Origin: Chrysopilus asiliformis
Taxonomy: Eukaryota; Arthropoda; Insecta; Diptera; Rhagionidae
NCBI GenBank assembly: GCA_964034945.1
Contig: OZ035960.1
Coordinates: 50,404,706 to 50,468,705 of the forward strand
Length of the DNA stretch: 64,000 nt
Reading direction: 5' to 3'
Shown here: positions 1-12,110 of the stretch, in pieces
How positions within the stretch are numbered: position 1 is the first letter of the stretch
Layout of the letters: each line of letters begins with the position of its first letter
Position numbers and translations under genes: made by a program
Notes under the pieces: generated by a model
What the model was told of the DNA's origin: nothing
Databases searched by the model: none
What the model saw: only the letters and a program-made list of their open reading frames with translations

Positions 1-540
1 TTCTTTCGTGTATTTCATTCGATGACATTTTACTTGACGAGTGATGGGTTCAAAGAATATTGTTTTGATCAAATGTAAGTTTTTTTTGTTGGTATTTTGG
101 CTAATTTTCTCCAAATTATATTTTATGTTGAGAGGGCATTATTTTGTGTGCAAGAAATATAATTCGTTTAACTTTTAGGGCGAAGCTTACAAATCACAAA
201 TAATTTGACATATAAAGTCAGTGTGAAGTTAGCTGCATGTGAAAATCGAGACAAACTGCGGCAATACTAATAACACGATACGATCGAGTTTGGCGATATC
301 AATTCAAAATAAATTCGTGTGTCGATTCGAATCGAGGCCCCCTGTTCAACATCATGTCATATTTTCGAAATTTAGTATTCCCATAGGGTTATAGCAAAAA
401 GTGCAAAAGTAATTCTGCCCGACTGGGCTCGCGTGACATTCGCAAGCCTATCAGAATCAGGCGACCATTGTAACGTGTATAGTACACTAGCTAGCTTACA
501 TACCCGTCGTTGCCGGGTTAAGTTTTTTGTATAGGTTTTA

Positions 541-1110
541 GAATACGAAGAAAACCGGAAAGAACAAAAACTTTTGAGAAAAATCTCATCCTTGCAGAAC
601 CCTTCGTTGTGAATTAGTCTAACACCAAATTCGTGATCAGCGATCCCAAAAACCCCCTAATGCCTTTTTTCCCCGGGAAAAATGGGGAAAGGGATATTTG
701 CGTTATCCTTACAGGACCTTCCGTTTCTAATTTCGAAAATCTAACACCGGATTCTTGATCAGCGACCCTGAAAAACCACTAATGCCAATTTTTACCGGCA
801 AAAACGGGAAAGGATATTCGCATTATCCTTACAGGATCTTTAATTAGGATTTTTGAAATTCTAACACCAGATTCGTGATCAGCGACCCCGAAAATCCCGG
901 AGTGAAACTTTCAGCCTCCTAATGAGCAGGATTAATGGCGAAAATCACGGTTTAAAAACACCCAAACCCCGTTTACCCCCTTAGTGGTAAAATTTCGGAA
1001 CACCCCGCCAGAGTGAGCGCCTACGTGATGGTTGGGACATACTGTGAAAGTTTCAAGTTTCTAGCTTCAGGGGTTTGGGCGTTGATGAGTCAGTCAGTCA
1101 GGTTAAACGA
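541..1110. repeat. Dispersed repeat with about three degenerate ~120-bp tandem units
   Basis: Three imperfect units begin near 617, 735 and 855. Each has a 'tctaacaccnnattcntgatcagcgac' core (spaced consensus) followed by a stretch ending in 'ttatccttacaggacctt'. The 3' flank contains 'gatgagtcagtcagtcagg' just before the transposon at 1118. A related stretch containing 'ggataacgcaaatatcc' occurs inverted at 40077-40200, so the family is dispersed. No coding potential is visible and the superfamily is not identified. Confidence 0.6.
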
Positions 1111-1245
1111 TTTTATATACCGTATGCGTCATAAAAATCTGGAAAATTCATATTAAATTGTAAACCGTTTAATAAAACACAGAAGTTGAATGAAAAAAAA
1201 AATGTGTTTTGCTCTGAAATAAATCTTACATACTAGTAAAAAAAA

Positions 1246-1570
1246 TTATTCAAAGTGTCCACCTCCAGCATTTACGAACTCCTCCAAACGGGGCCTGTAC
1301 TTCTTGCAGGTCAATATTAAATAAGACTCCGACTTGTCGTTCCATGTGATGGTAATGGTGGACTTCAGGGCTTGCACATTACTGTGAGCCTTAGCTACAG
1401 TCTTAGCCTGAACATATGCCCATATTAAAAAATCCAGGGGATTAAGATCTGGAGAGCTCGGTGACCACATGTCCTTAGACCAGAAGTTTTTTAAATTATC
1501 CAAATTTGGGTACTTCTGGTAGTGTGGCACGGCGCCCCGTCTTGTTGAAACACGTTAAACACATCATTAC
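1246..1570 (-). pseudogene. Tc1/mariner transposase C-terminal DDE fragment
   Basis: On the minus strand the FQQDGAPCH motif (second catalytic Asp) reads at about 1560-1530, then a frameshift, then a frame with WSPSSPDLNPLDFLIWAYV carrying the third acidic residue and a tail ending GGGHFE. SPDLNPLDF with a C-terminal RPRLE...GG is the pattern of maT/DD37D-type Tc1-mariner transposases (family knowledge). The first catalytic Asp region is deleted and the frame is broken, so this is a pseudogene inside the element at 1118-1985. Confidence 0.8.
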
Positions 1571-1830
1571 CGTAGGTTGACTCTATTGATGGTTTTACAT
1601 GACTCTCCAATCCTTATCGGATTCCTTCTGATCCTTCCTTTGATTGCCCTAATCAACACTGGAGTCCTTACTGAAATGGGTCTACCGATTCCAGATTGGG
1701 GCCTAACTATTCCTCTGGCCAAACAAGTCGCTCTTACAGCATAAACAGTTGACAACGTTACGTTTAATTCATTGGAAATCGCCTTATTGGACTTCCGCGC
1801 GTGGACCAACTTCATGATTTTCACCCCCAT
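1567..1830 (-). pseudogene. Tc1/mariner transposase N-terminal HTH fragment
   Basis: An 87-residue reading frame carries a paired-like helix-turn-helix region (residues about 5-35, with NKAISNELNVTLSTVYAVR) and a GRP-type linker (GIGRPISVRTP). This matches the DNA-binding half of a maT-like transposase. It diverges after about residue 75, where the internal deletion joins it to the catalytic fragment. The start at 1830 is ATG, about 155 bp inside the right terminus. Confidence 0.75.
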
Positions 1831-1989
1831 GTTGCTATATTTATAAACATTTAATTTTTTGGCTCAATTATGTATGAAGTTGTATTTACAAACCCTTTCA
1901 AACGTAGTACAAATTAATAAGCAACCGTTATCTCCTTTAAAATACTTGCAGTACTAGATTCCAGATTTTTATGACGCATACGGTATAGT

Positions 1990-3619
1990 ATAGATTTAAG
2001 TTATTTCACGATTACCTGTGTGGCATTTAGTGATTTTTGAGGCCAATAGCTACAGTTCATCCATGATGATCCAGTTCCAGATGATTTTTAGCTTCAGCTA
2101 CTTAGTCTCTACAAAACTTCCGCAGAATTTCAAAAAGATAACCTTTACCAAATATGTATTTGAAATTCTTTACAAAATAATTCCAGTTTTATAATTAACC
2201 TGAAAATGGAATTATGATATTTTGAAATGAAACAACATTCCATTAATTATAATAAATACGATTTATTAGTTTATATTTCACTTTTGCTTTTACATAAAGT
2301 AATTTATCACATTGGAAAAAACAGTCTCAAATTTATGCTTTTTATTATATAGTAAATATATATTTATTTTATTATTATTATTTTTTTAAATTATTTCCAT
2401 CTCTGGTGTGTGTTTTCTTTTGTAATTTGTAATTCATATAATATTTATTAATTATTTTTAACGAACATCTATCTTCACTTTGAAATATATTCATGTATGC
2501 AATTATTAATTATAAATCTTATTATTATTAATTCAATGACATTTTTTTTTATTTGCTTGTAATTTTAATTTCAATTTGATTTTTTATGTAGTTTATTATC
2601 ATTTATCTAAATTGTATGTATTTTTCATTTATTTATTAATAATTTTTATTTAATTATTTAAGACAAATCTCTTACTGATTAATATTTATATTATTTCTAT
2701 ATATAAGATAAGTTATGATCGAAATCTTCACCATTAAATTGGGCGAGGGATTGGGGGAGATTATGTTTTTGTGAAGGAGGAAGAATCCTTACCTAATTTT
2801 CTTTGTTTTTTTTTCGCTGGAAGCAACCAAATTTTCGATAAAAATAATAAGTAAAATATAAAAAATCCACACAAAAAACAAATTTCTTAAAAAAAACCTC
2901 ACAACATAAACGGATAACAAATTTTAAAAAATTTAATAAAAGGTGACACAATTTACCACGATTATGTTATTTTTATACTGTTTTACTGTTTGATTTTTCT
3001 TCATTTTCATTTGATCAGTTTTCGTTATTTTACATTAAACGTTTATTTATAAAAAATAGCAAATTTGTAAATAATAATAATAATAAATTAAGAACATAAT
3101 TGAATTTTTTTTTCTTGATTTTCCTATTTTATTATTTTTTTTGTGGCTTTTGAATGTTTTGTTTGATACTATATAATTAAGACTGAAAGTAATTAATGAT
3201 TTTTGTAATTACTCAATTTTCGCATTCAAAAATATTTATTTCGCTTAAATTTTTTTGAATTACATGTTTTTTATTCTTTGTTTAAACAAATAAGGCACAA
3301 GTTTGTACTATAGAAAAAAATTTCTTTCCTTATTACAACAAATTTTTTTTTTTACTTTAAATTTTTCTTTTATTCAAACTTTTGAACGTCTTTAAAAATA
3401 GGAAATTTACATTTTAAATATTTATTTTTATTTAATATTGTTTTTTTTACGTTAAATTCACATTTATTTGGTTGGAAATGTTTTACAACGACGTGAAAAG
3501 CTCTGTTTCTCGAGGCGAGGGTGCTTGATACTAAGTAAGTTTCGTTTAACACTTTTTTTACTGGCATTTAATTTCAATGCTGGTGTTTGGAAATTTGACT
3601 GAGAGAAACCTAAGAGTGT
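1990..3619. other. AT-rich stretch, no gene seen
   Basis: Extremely AT-rich with short homopolymers and ATT/TTA runs (around 2340-2700 and 3060-3360). Short open frames here have no recognisable domain. I see no exon or RNA gene. Confidence 0.5.
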
Positions 3620-3970
3620 GGGCGCTAATTATAGAAAGTCCCTGGCTTTTTTGCTTTTTGATATTATGGAATCCACGGACAAGGCGATTGATATTCTATC
3701 CTATTATGAAAAGCAAAAGCGGATTTAATGGTAGCTATTTGGGTGGTGGATTTTGAAGAAAATAAAAATTCAAGTGAAAGAGAGCAAATATTACATTTAG
3801 TGGCTAAAAAATTAAAATTTCTTGAAATATTTTATTTTTGACTGGAAATATTGAGATAAAATATGTCTGCCATCTTTGCATTTCATAATAGCCCAATGAG
3901 CTGCGATCTGATTTGAACGAGAGGGGAATTCGCTTTGAATTCGAAGCGCGGTACTTTCTATAATCGGCCT
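3620..3970. mobile_element. Putative MITE
   Basis: Imperfect inverted ends share 'attatagaaagt' (left 3628-3639, right inverted at 3952-3964), preceded by GGC-type bases on both sides. A clean target duplication was not found. The interior has a broken open frame on the plus strand from about 3667 that I cannot assign. Confidence 0.4.
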
Positions 3971-4517
3971 ACTGTTGTTTTTTGTTTATAGACTAGCGGG
4001 CTTTCGTTATTAATGTACATTGATAAGATTTTTTATTTTGTTTAGGACATTTAAGTATCGGTTCATTTCAAAAATAAAATGGAAGGTTTAAGATGGCTTT
4101 GTAAAAGTTTCAAGCTCAAAGATGCGATTATTCTAACCGCCGTTTTACTTTGTCAAAATGCAGTGAAATCTGTATAAGTCGGAATCATACATTTTCTTTT
4201 TTTAGAGGTTCTCAAAATTTGTCCGGTTTTTTTAAAGCGATTTTTTGTTTAAAAAACAATAAAATTTATCCGGCTTTTTTTAAAGCGATTTTTTGTTTTT
4301 CAGTCTACCACCGCCGACACATTACCGTAAATCATGCTTCCTTGCTAAAAGTATGACGTTTTTTGTGGGTCGCTCGAGAAAAAAAAATCTTTTGATGAAA
4401 GAAAAAAGATCACGGAGGAATTTCATCAATAGATTCAAATCGGTTACCAAAAAATCGGTTTAAGTGATTTAGACAACATTTAGAATCACACTTTTTATAT
4501 CTAAACAAAACTAAGTA

Positions 4518-4880
4518 CAGTGTGACCTCGGTAATCGCAACTATAGTAGACAGAGCTTGTTGCAATAACCGAGTTAGTTGCGTTAACCGAGTCACAACAT
4601 TGTCTGCCAATTTTAGTTTTCGTGTGTTTTTTTGTTGGCACGGACTTGTTTTGTAACAGCCATTCTTTAATAAATAAAAACAAGGAACAGAGAATAAAGT
4701 CAATAAAAGGTTTCCTGTAACTTTTATGGTCGAAACAGTATCAGATTATAAAAAAGTTGTGTTAATCGAGTCAACCTTATTTGGAAGTTGCGTTTATTGA
4801 GTCAACAGTGGAAAATTTTAGGTGTTGCGTTGACCGAGGAGTTGCGTTCTTCGAGGGTTGCGTTTACCGAGGTCACACTG
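4518..4880. mobile_element. pogo/Tigger-like MITE
   Basis: TA (4516-4517) is followed by 'cagtgtgacctcggtaa'; the mirror image 'ttaccgaggtcacactg' ends at 4880 and is followed by TA. The interior carries several subterminal copies of 'gttgcgttnnncgag' in both orientations. CAG/CTG ends at a TA site with repeated subterminal motifs are typical of non-autonomous pogo/Tigger elements. No transposase is encoded. Confidence 0.75.
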
Positions 4881-4965
4881 TATTAAAATGTTCAAATTTG
4901 TGCAAATGACTCTTTTCCGAAGTTATATTTTTGAAATAGTAAAATAAATACATAAATAAGATATA

Positions 4966-5456
4966 CAGTCAAACCTGGGTATGTGGGAAACATCTACAAC
5001 TGGGATGGATTGTTCGGTTCGAGCGTTTCTAAAAAGACGTGGGAACTAAAAAGACATGGTTTTTTTTCTATATTTTATGCTAGGAGCTTAGGCAAATTGC
5101 CTCCTATGCCGAAGCACAGCTCAAGACATCATTCATTCGACCATTCATACAATCCATTCACACACTGAATACTCCCCATATCTCACTGCAACGAAGACTT
5201 GGTGCGACAGTACATAGCCTTATCGTCCATTGTGTCCTGTTACAGAGCTTGGAGGAGTATTCAGGCGGCGGGAGGCAATGACCAAACTGGTCCGTGTTTT
5301 CGAATCGAATTATTTTGCCCTGAGTGGGACTTGAACCACTGCTCTTTGGATCACAAGGCAAGCACTTAGCTGACTGAGCCATCCACGCGTGGTAAATGTC
5401 TATAAGCGAGATCCGTGAGACGGTCCCGTAAGATCCCTTTTACACAGATTTGACTG
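4966..5456. mobile_element. pogo/Tigger-like MITE interrupted by a SINE
   Basis: The left end 'cagtcaaacctgggta' at 4966 (after TA) pairs with a diverged right end '...atttgactg' at 5456. The body is interrupted by the tRNA-derived SINE at 5060-5390. The right flank is CA rather than TA, consistent with decay. Confidence 0.55.
5060..5390 (-). mobile_element. tRNA-derived SINE
   Basis: On the minus strand the element starts near 5390. It has an A-box-like TGGCTCAGTCAG (5370-5381) and a B-box-like GGTTCAAGTCC (5327-5337) about 32 bp apart, as in an internal RNA polymerase III promoter. A roughly 200-bp body follows, then a tail with a 17-bp stretch (5106-5122) also found at the 3' end of the LINE at 47026-47475, and an A8 tract (5060-5067). 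The tRNA head looks degenerate, so this is a retroposon rather than a tRNA gene. No clear target-site duplication was found. Confidence 0.7.
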
Positions 5457-8400
5457 CATTGATGATACAATTTTTAAGATAATTTAAAATTAAATTTCCA
5501 AAAACCAGCATTTAAGTTAAATCTATTAAGTCACTACATCTCTTTAAATTTCATTAATCTTATATTCGTAATAATTTTCTAGATAAGTAAAAATAAATTA
5601 TCAAGTCCTTTGATAGAACCTTCACCACAGTTTACTTTTATACTCCACAAAAAACATACAAATTTTTATTAACAATTATTTTTCGGTTTTTTTTCAAAAT
5701 TCTCCTTCGAATTAGAATTCTTTGGATTGTTTCATTCCAAAAAACTTTATCCATAACAAAAAAAATAATTTAAACAATTTTTTCTATTCATTCAGTTAAT
5801 GAAAATCAAATGTTTTTTTTATTAAATTTTAAATTTTTTTGGAGTTTTATTTTTTGTTTTAGAATCCATTGATTTGTTCCGATCGTTTTCGATTTAGTTA
5901 ATTTGGCAACATGTAATCATTTTTTTCTTTGTTTTTTTTTTTCATTTAAACAAATTTTGTATTTGTTTGAATGCATAATGTTTTATTTCTTTTTCTTATA
6001 ATTTTACTCTTTATAAATATAGTTTTTCTTAAATTTAAAGATCATTTTCCTTAATAAATACAAGTATATACTTTATGATTCTTTTCTCATAGTTTCTTTT
6101 TTCGCAATTAGCTTATTTGATTTTTTTTATGAAACATAATTTGTGTATCTCTTAAAGTTAAAAAATTTACCAGCAAATTTCAAAAAACGTTTTTTTTTCA
6201 TGTTATCTTTAATAATTTCATTTTTAAGTCTTTGGATATTTTTGGATATTAAGCGATTCGTTTAAATTTTTTCGGCAACCACTAATCCTTTTTGTTTGCA
6301 ATTATCTAAAACATTTTTTTTTCATTACAGGTAAATCCCTTTTTAGTTTATTTTGAAATTTTGAAGAAGACAACATCTTGGTTTCAGTGTTTTTTTTCGT
6401 TACATGAACAGACTTCGATATTTTTTGGTCACAAAAATTTCACAAACATGATTTGACGAAAATCTTAAAAATAGTGTTAAAAATAAAAACGTGGGGGTTT
6501 TTGTTATTAAAAAACAAATTTTTTTTTGTAATTTTCTTTAGTTATGATTAAAAAACGAGTGCAAATGCTTAATATCAGGACATCAAAAAATTGTCTCACA
6601 AAAAAAAAAAACTACAAAAGCTTTTTTTTTTGATTTATCAATTTTAATAACTTTTTCGTTATTTTTTTTTGTTAATAAAATGACAAGGCAGTGTCTTAAA
6701 AGTCGTTTCGTGACGTATGAAATTCATATGCGATTCATATTCTCTTAGTATTGATGAGTTCTTTTATTCAATGGTCAACTTGCGTCAGACTAGATCACAA
6801 TTTACTAAAAGACAATTTTTTAATAGTTTTGCTTTTCCAATACAAATGAGCTCATAAACAGATGTCGTAGTTGATGTTTTACGATAATATCGAAATCATT
6901 GGCTTATTTGGTTTCAACTTAACTTTCAACCATAGTTTTGTTTTGTTCAACTTCCATTTTGCGTTTTCTTTGTAGATTATTTAAAAAAAAAATAACAAAA
7001 CCTAACGGTTACATCACCGATATGAATTGCACTTAAGAAAATTTCGCCTCACGAAATATTGCGATACGTTCGATCGTTTTCTCCACATTTGACGCGGCAT
7101 ATAAAAAATATCTACAATTTTTATTTATTTGTTTGTCCGTATTATGATTGTGTAAAAATCAGAATATAATTTTTCAAATCTAAACGACGATCCAAAAGGA
7201 TCACAAGGCTTTAGAATAAACTTCTTGTTTCTTGGATTCTTTTTTATTTAAATTGATTTTCCTAAGGAAAAAAAGTCATTTAAGTGCATTTTTGTTTCTT
7301 AAGCAGCAAATTTAGTTACTTTTGTTTTTCATCGAAAAAGTTTTAGTCAATGATTTGTTTTAATTTTGTTATTGCAAAGTATTTTTGTTTTTTTTTTCTT
7401 TATTGTTGAGTGTCACACAGGCAATTGAATCCTTGTTTGACCACAATTTTTTTTGTTTTGTTTTATGTTATTAAAAAATATATCTCTATGTATTTTATTA
7501 TTAGTTTTTGTTTCGTTGGTAGAATCTCTTTGTGACACATTTTGATTTCAATTGTAATTTACTGATTTTGCTTATATTTTTACTTAAATTTAGTGGAAAA
7601 TTGTTCATTATTCTTAAACTCTATGATTATTGAGTGTTTTTTAATAACTACTTTCACTTGTTTTCATTTCACTTAAAATTTAATAACTAATAAATAACTT
7701 AGAATCGTAAACGAAAAAAAAACTTAATAAGCACAACGAAATGTAACAATTAAAATAGTGATAATAAACAAAGCGCAGTGTTAAGACTCTCACAACACGA
7801 TAATCAATTGCAAAATAAACAAATTACAATAAAATAAAAATGAATTTCAAATGACTTAACTCTTGTGACTAAAAAAAAAACTTTTGTGTTACTATTGTTG
7901 CATAATTTATGAATTTCATTAAGAAAAATAGTTTAATTCAATATTAAATCGTTTGACAACATCAAATGATATTCCATGTAACATTTATGTCAATTGTGGC
8001 ACATATGCTGCTTGGGAGTGAACAAAATTTACTGAATCGAAACATTAGTTGCCACCAGTTTAAAATTGTGTATTACGTTGTTTTTTTTTAGCATAATTTA
8101 TTGAGACTAGGCAAAAATTGTGTTTATACTCACAATCAATTTATTGTGATTTAATTACAATTAAAAAAAATATTCATAAATTAGCAACAATCTATTGAAA
8201 TAGTAATAATAAGAGTAAATGTACTTCAAGTTGATAAATTTAATCTACCTATATCTTAAAATCTACAATCATAATCTAAAAATAATTTTTTTTCAGATAA
8301 GCGTGAAATTCGAGTGGTAAGATTTAAAATCATGACTTCATTTATTTTTACCCACAACCAATAAATAATTTATAATAATAATAAAAATTAAATATAAAAC

Positions 8401-8997
8401 TCTATAATTGAATAACGTGGATTAATGTTTTTTATTTTCTTCACGAAAATTTCAATACGAGAAGACGTAAAAAAAAAAACTGGCAAAAAACCTTTTGTTT
8501 TTTTTTTCTTTCAATAAGTCGTTTTTAAATCGTGAATCAAACGTGATATCAGTTTGACAAGATAATGAAAAAATGGCAATTCACATATTTTTGGTGTCTT
8601 TTCACTTATATTTCTTTGAGTGTTTGAGCAACAATTTTCTACAAAAAAAAAGTTTTGTTTTGTTCATTTTTTACAGTCATTATGAAAACCGACAAGCTCA
8701 TTGATTTTCTATCATTCTAAAACACTAACAGACCTATCCTGGCGACTGTTAGTGACCGATGACTAGTCACGACTCGGTCCAACAAAAGCGTCAAATTCGA
8801 TGAACTTATGACCTGTGACTTAAGTGTCACAACGCCAGAATAGGGTTGTAAGCTACTGATAATCACATCTAATCTAATAATAAACTGGCAACTTTTAGTG
8901 TATGTGTTTTTGTATCGATAGTGAGATGGCATAAAATATTTTTTAGATCAAAAAATCACTAAATTTCGAAAAGTTTCGATAATATTTTTATCATCTG
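5457..8997. other. Long AT-rich stretch, no gene seen
   Basis: About 3.5 kb of T- and A-rich sequence with frequent homopolymers. No terminal repeats, coding exons or RNA genes could be supported. It could be intergenic or intronic. Confidence 0.5.
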
Positions 8998-9230
8998 GGC
9001 ACCAATCATGTATTCCGACGCGTCTCTGTCTTTCGACTTTGACGCATCTTTTAACTCTTGACTTCGCCATATCAGCAGCTTAAAATTTCCTGGAGTGACA
9101 GTCAGAATCACATTTCGATTCATAGTGACGATTCCGCGAAATTTCAAGCTGCAGATATGGCGAAGTCAAGAGTTAAAAGCTGCGTCGAAGTCGAAAGACA
9201 GAGACGCGTCGGAATACATGATTGGTGCCT
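8998..9230. mobile_element. Fold-back MITE
   Basis: The left arm from 8998 and the right arm ending at 9230 are inverted copies of about 95-100 bp, sharing for example 'gacgcgtctctgtctttcga' and 'taactcttgacttcgccata'. The central spacer is about 35 bp. Short open frames across it are by-products of the palindrome. Confidence 0.75.
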
Positions 9231-9779
9231 GGAATATCTCTTTAGTTTTTAATTTGCAATTATGAAAACGTATTTTTTTTTTTAAATTTAATTTGCATTT
9301 AGGAAAAAAGGGAGTTTTATTTGCAATTATGAAATTGTAATTTTTAGTAGGTGATGTGGTTTATTCAGAGAATTTTTGACTAAAAATTGACTACTATTTT
9401 TGATTGTGATTTGGTTAAATTTTAACTAAGCGCTCTTAAAAAATATCGGGCATCGATTTTAATTGTAACATCTAGGCGGTTACAAATAGACACAGAGGAA
9501 GATCTGCATTTCTTTGAGCCTTTTTTTAGAGGTTTTTCGAGGCTTAAAATGATGAGAACTAGAGCAGTTTTAATTTTTTTTATAAATACCACTGGATCTA
9601 AAAATTAGATACTTTTAGACTTTCGTTTTTGATGAAAGCAACATTTAAAAATCGAAGGACAGAAAATGTCGATTTATGTCCGGGTTGAACCTTAAGTGAA
9701 AAGTAGTTTTAATGAGAATAACCGGCAAATTAATATGAAAACATTTTACGATTTTCGGTTCAATGCATGTTTTGCGATA

Positions 9780-10050
9780 TCTACATTTGACATATCGTCG
9801 GCTAAAAGTGAAATTGTGCTAAGTCCATTTGGTATAATTTTCCAGAAGAGCAATGAAAACGTTGTTAAATCGTTTTAATTCTCTTTCAATAACACTGAGT
9901 TTTCTTTAGATGAGAAAAATTGGGCTCAGTTTTCTTTAAATGAAAATTCAAATGATTTAACAAGGTTTTTTATTCCTCTTCTGTCAAATTTGGTATAATG
10001 GACTTAGCACAATTTCACTTTTACCCGACGATATATATATGATGTCTACG
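9780..10050. mobile_element. Fold-back element with internal short tandem repeat
   Basis: The arm at about 9795-9880 ('gtgaaattgtgctaagtcca') is mirrored at about 9955-10035 ('tggacttagcacaatttcac'). Between them a ~37-bp unit 'ctgagttttctttagatga' / 'ctcagttttctttaaatga' occurs twice. Arms are clearly diverged, so this is an old copy. Confidence 0.65.
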
Positions 10051-10196
10051 ATTTTTTTATTTTTCTCACCTCCCAGGGACATATATCGATCAATTTAGCT
10101 CGACGAATACGCAATATGTATACGCAATACGCAATGTCAGCGTGGGGTGTGAATGTGACAAAAATTTGCATAATCGGGATCTATCAAAAATATCTG

Positions 10197-10438
10197 CAGG
10201 TATCCCTCGAGTTACGCGGTTAATTGGTACCGCGTAAGTCGAAACCGCGTAAGTGGAGACTCAAGATTAGTGTCTATTATCTTTTTTAGATAAAAACATT
10301 CATCTATAATTACAATAATTTCTTTTTAAATAAAAGTTGCTCCAAAATCGTACCGCGTAACTCGAGCTTTGCCGCAATTTTTTCCGCATAACTCGAAATT
10401 CACGTAACTCAAGTACCGCGTAACTCGAGGGATACCTG
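10197..10438. mobile_element. pogo-like MITE
   Basis: Ends 'caggtatccctcgagttacg' (10197) and its mirror 'cgtaactcgagggatacctg' (ending 10438), followed by TA on the right; the left flank TG is probably a decayed TA. Several further 'ccgcgtaa' copies occur inside in both orientations. 242 bp, no coding capacity. Confidence 0.7.
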
Positions 10439-10498
10439 TATATCTAATATGCCCCTTGATTATTTTGTGTCTAAAAAGTGGATGAAAAAGCCAATTAA

Positions 10499-10747
10499 CA
10501 CGTTGGCTACCATTTGAGTCACCGGTGTACACACACTATTGTCATTACCGTCAGTTTCTCAAGTTCCACGGTTGAGTGCAGTCGCTCGTGCGGTACAAAG
10601 GGGTTTTTTTTGTGGAGCATGGAGTTCGTTTTTGTCTGTATTGATCTTGTGTTCACTGGTGACTCACAAAGTACAGAAATGATTTTTGCGTTTTTTCCCA
10701 GTGTATACTAGCGGAGTAAGCGTTTTTTTTGGCTGGTAGCCAACGTG
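10499..10747. mobile_element. piggyBac-type MITE flanked by TTAA
   Basis: TTAA at 10495-10498 and 10748-10751 brackets a 249-bp element with ends 'cacgttggctacca' and 'tggtagccaacgtg'. Subterminal inverted motifs around 'gagtcaccggtg' (about 10518) and 'cactggtgactc' (about 10653) are also present. TTAA duplication is diagnostic of the piggyBac superfamily. No transposase is encoded. Confidence 0.75.
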
Positions 10748-10751
10748 TTAA

Positions 10752-12110
10752 GAAGTGATCAAAATGTAATGAGAGTGAAAGGAATCACCTCCTAATCCGA
10801 GCCCGGTCGCTAAATCAAATTTTTCCGCCATTTTGACCAAAAAAAAGGCGAATGTCATCACATGATTACCCCTTTTGGGTCGGTTTCTTTTCGTTGTTAA
10901 TAAAACAATTTTTTTTCGTCAAATAGGAGAAATTATCAAGTGATATCATCTCACTGCTAGATGGATTAATTAATATTCTGTTGTGTCATTGTTAAAGTGT
11001 TCAAAGTTTCCATAATTTCACTTACGATAATTTTTTGTTTTAAATTGTAACACGTTTTCACCCGCAAATTTCGTCATAATTTTCATATTTGCAAACCATA
11101 AAATCCCTAAAATTTTTACACTTGGAGTTTTTTTTCCTAAATATACAATTCTTTCGCTAATCGTAATAATTTTTAAATACATAAAAAAAAATCCTAAACT
11201 ATATTCGCTAATTAAAAATATTAATAAAATGGGGCTAATAAGAGCACAATTTTTATTTATTATTGAATCGACCAATAATGAGGAACACATTTTATTTATT
11301 TTAGAGGTTCTCGTTTGGATTATTTTGAATTTCAACGATTTTTAAGACAGTTCAATTCGAAAGAGAGAAATATTCTAACTTTTTGACCTACAAAATGTAC
11401 TTTTTTTTAATCTACAAATTATCCTGTGATTTTATATATGATGATCTTTTTACGGTATTTATGTGCGATTAATATTTTTAAATCGTTTATATGTGATAAA
11501 CACAAATCCATTTAAGTAAGAGGTGATAAAAACGACTGTACAAACAACTATTTTGTAAGTTGTTTAATTTTTCAAATTATGGACGAAAAATCAGAGTAAC
11601 AATGAAATTATATTGATTTTAGTTCTCTCTTATCTATAAATACAATAAATGTTGTGTTTAGCACCGTTTTGAATAAAATTTTCAGTAATGATTATTGAAG
11701 ATTTTTAAACATTATTTTACTAAATTTTACATGCCCGAAGCTTACGAAATAGTTTTAAAATTGGCATTTTTTTACAAAATTTCTCGATTTGCTTAGTCTA
11801 AAAAAATTTAAATTTGAATAGAAAAACCTATGCAAGTTAATGGAATTTAATGAACGGAGTTTTATGTCAATTTTAGCACTTTTGAATTTCATTTCGAGAT
11901 ACAACGAAAACTTATTTAGGTTTCTTGGAGGGGTGGTTATAAGCGGCTTCCAACAAAATACGTCACGCCAATTTTCGCCGTTTTTAGCTCCCTTCACGGT
12001 TTGCGGGATTTTGTGTATGGGAGTTTTACCCGCCGTCGCACAATCGTAGATTCCGCCCTAAAAGTGTTACGTATGTTATAGGCAGCCCCTAACCCGCTTG
12101 GACAGCACTA
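10752..12110. other. AT-rich stretch, no gene seen
   Basis: Open frames up to 105 codons occur (for example minus 11018-11335) but their composition matches the AT-rich background and no domain or splice context supports them. A slightly GC-richer patch lies at 11930-12070, with no feature assigned. Confidence 0.45.

Larger units (their letters stand above)
1118..1985 (-). mobile_element. Tc1/mariner-superfamily (maT-like) element, internally deleted
   Basis: Terminal inverted repeats of about 28 bp, starting 'taccgtatgcgtcataaaaa' at 1118 and mirrored at 1958-1985, are identical over their visible length. TA dinucleotides flank both ends (1116-1117 and 1986-1987). The 868-bp length is several hundred bp short of a typical Tc1/mariner element. 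The transposase is minus strand: an N-terminal helix-turn-helix fragment (1567-1830) abuts a C-terminal catalytic fragment (1246-1570), so the middle with the first catalytic Asp is missing. The clean TIRs suggest it could still be mobilised in trans, but it cannot encode a working transposase. Confidence 0.85.

Noticed and set aside
5158..5382. 74-codon minus-strand open frame
   Set aside because: It lies wholly within the tRNA-derived SINE and crosses its Pol III boxes.
5317..5390. Functional tRNA gene
   Set aside because: A- and B-box-like motifs are present, but the sequence continues into a SINE body and A-rich tail and no proper acceptor stem pairs.
9058..9252. 64-codon plus frame
   Set aside because: Lies across a fold-back MITE; no start context or domain.
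11018..11335. 105-codon minus frame
   Set aside because: Composition matches the AT-rich background; no domain, splice site or start context.
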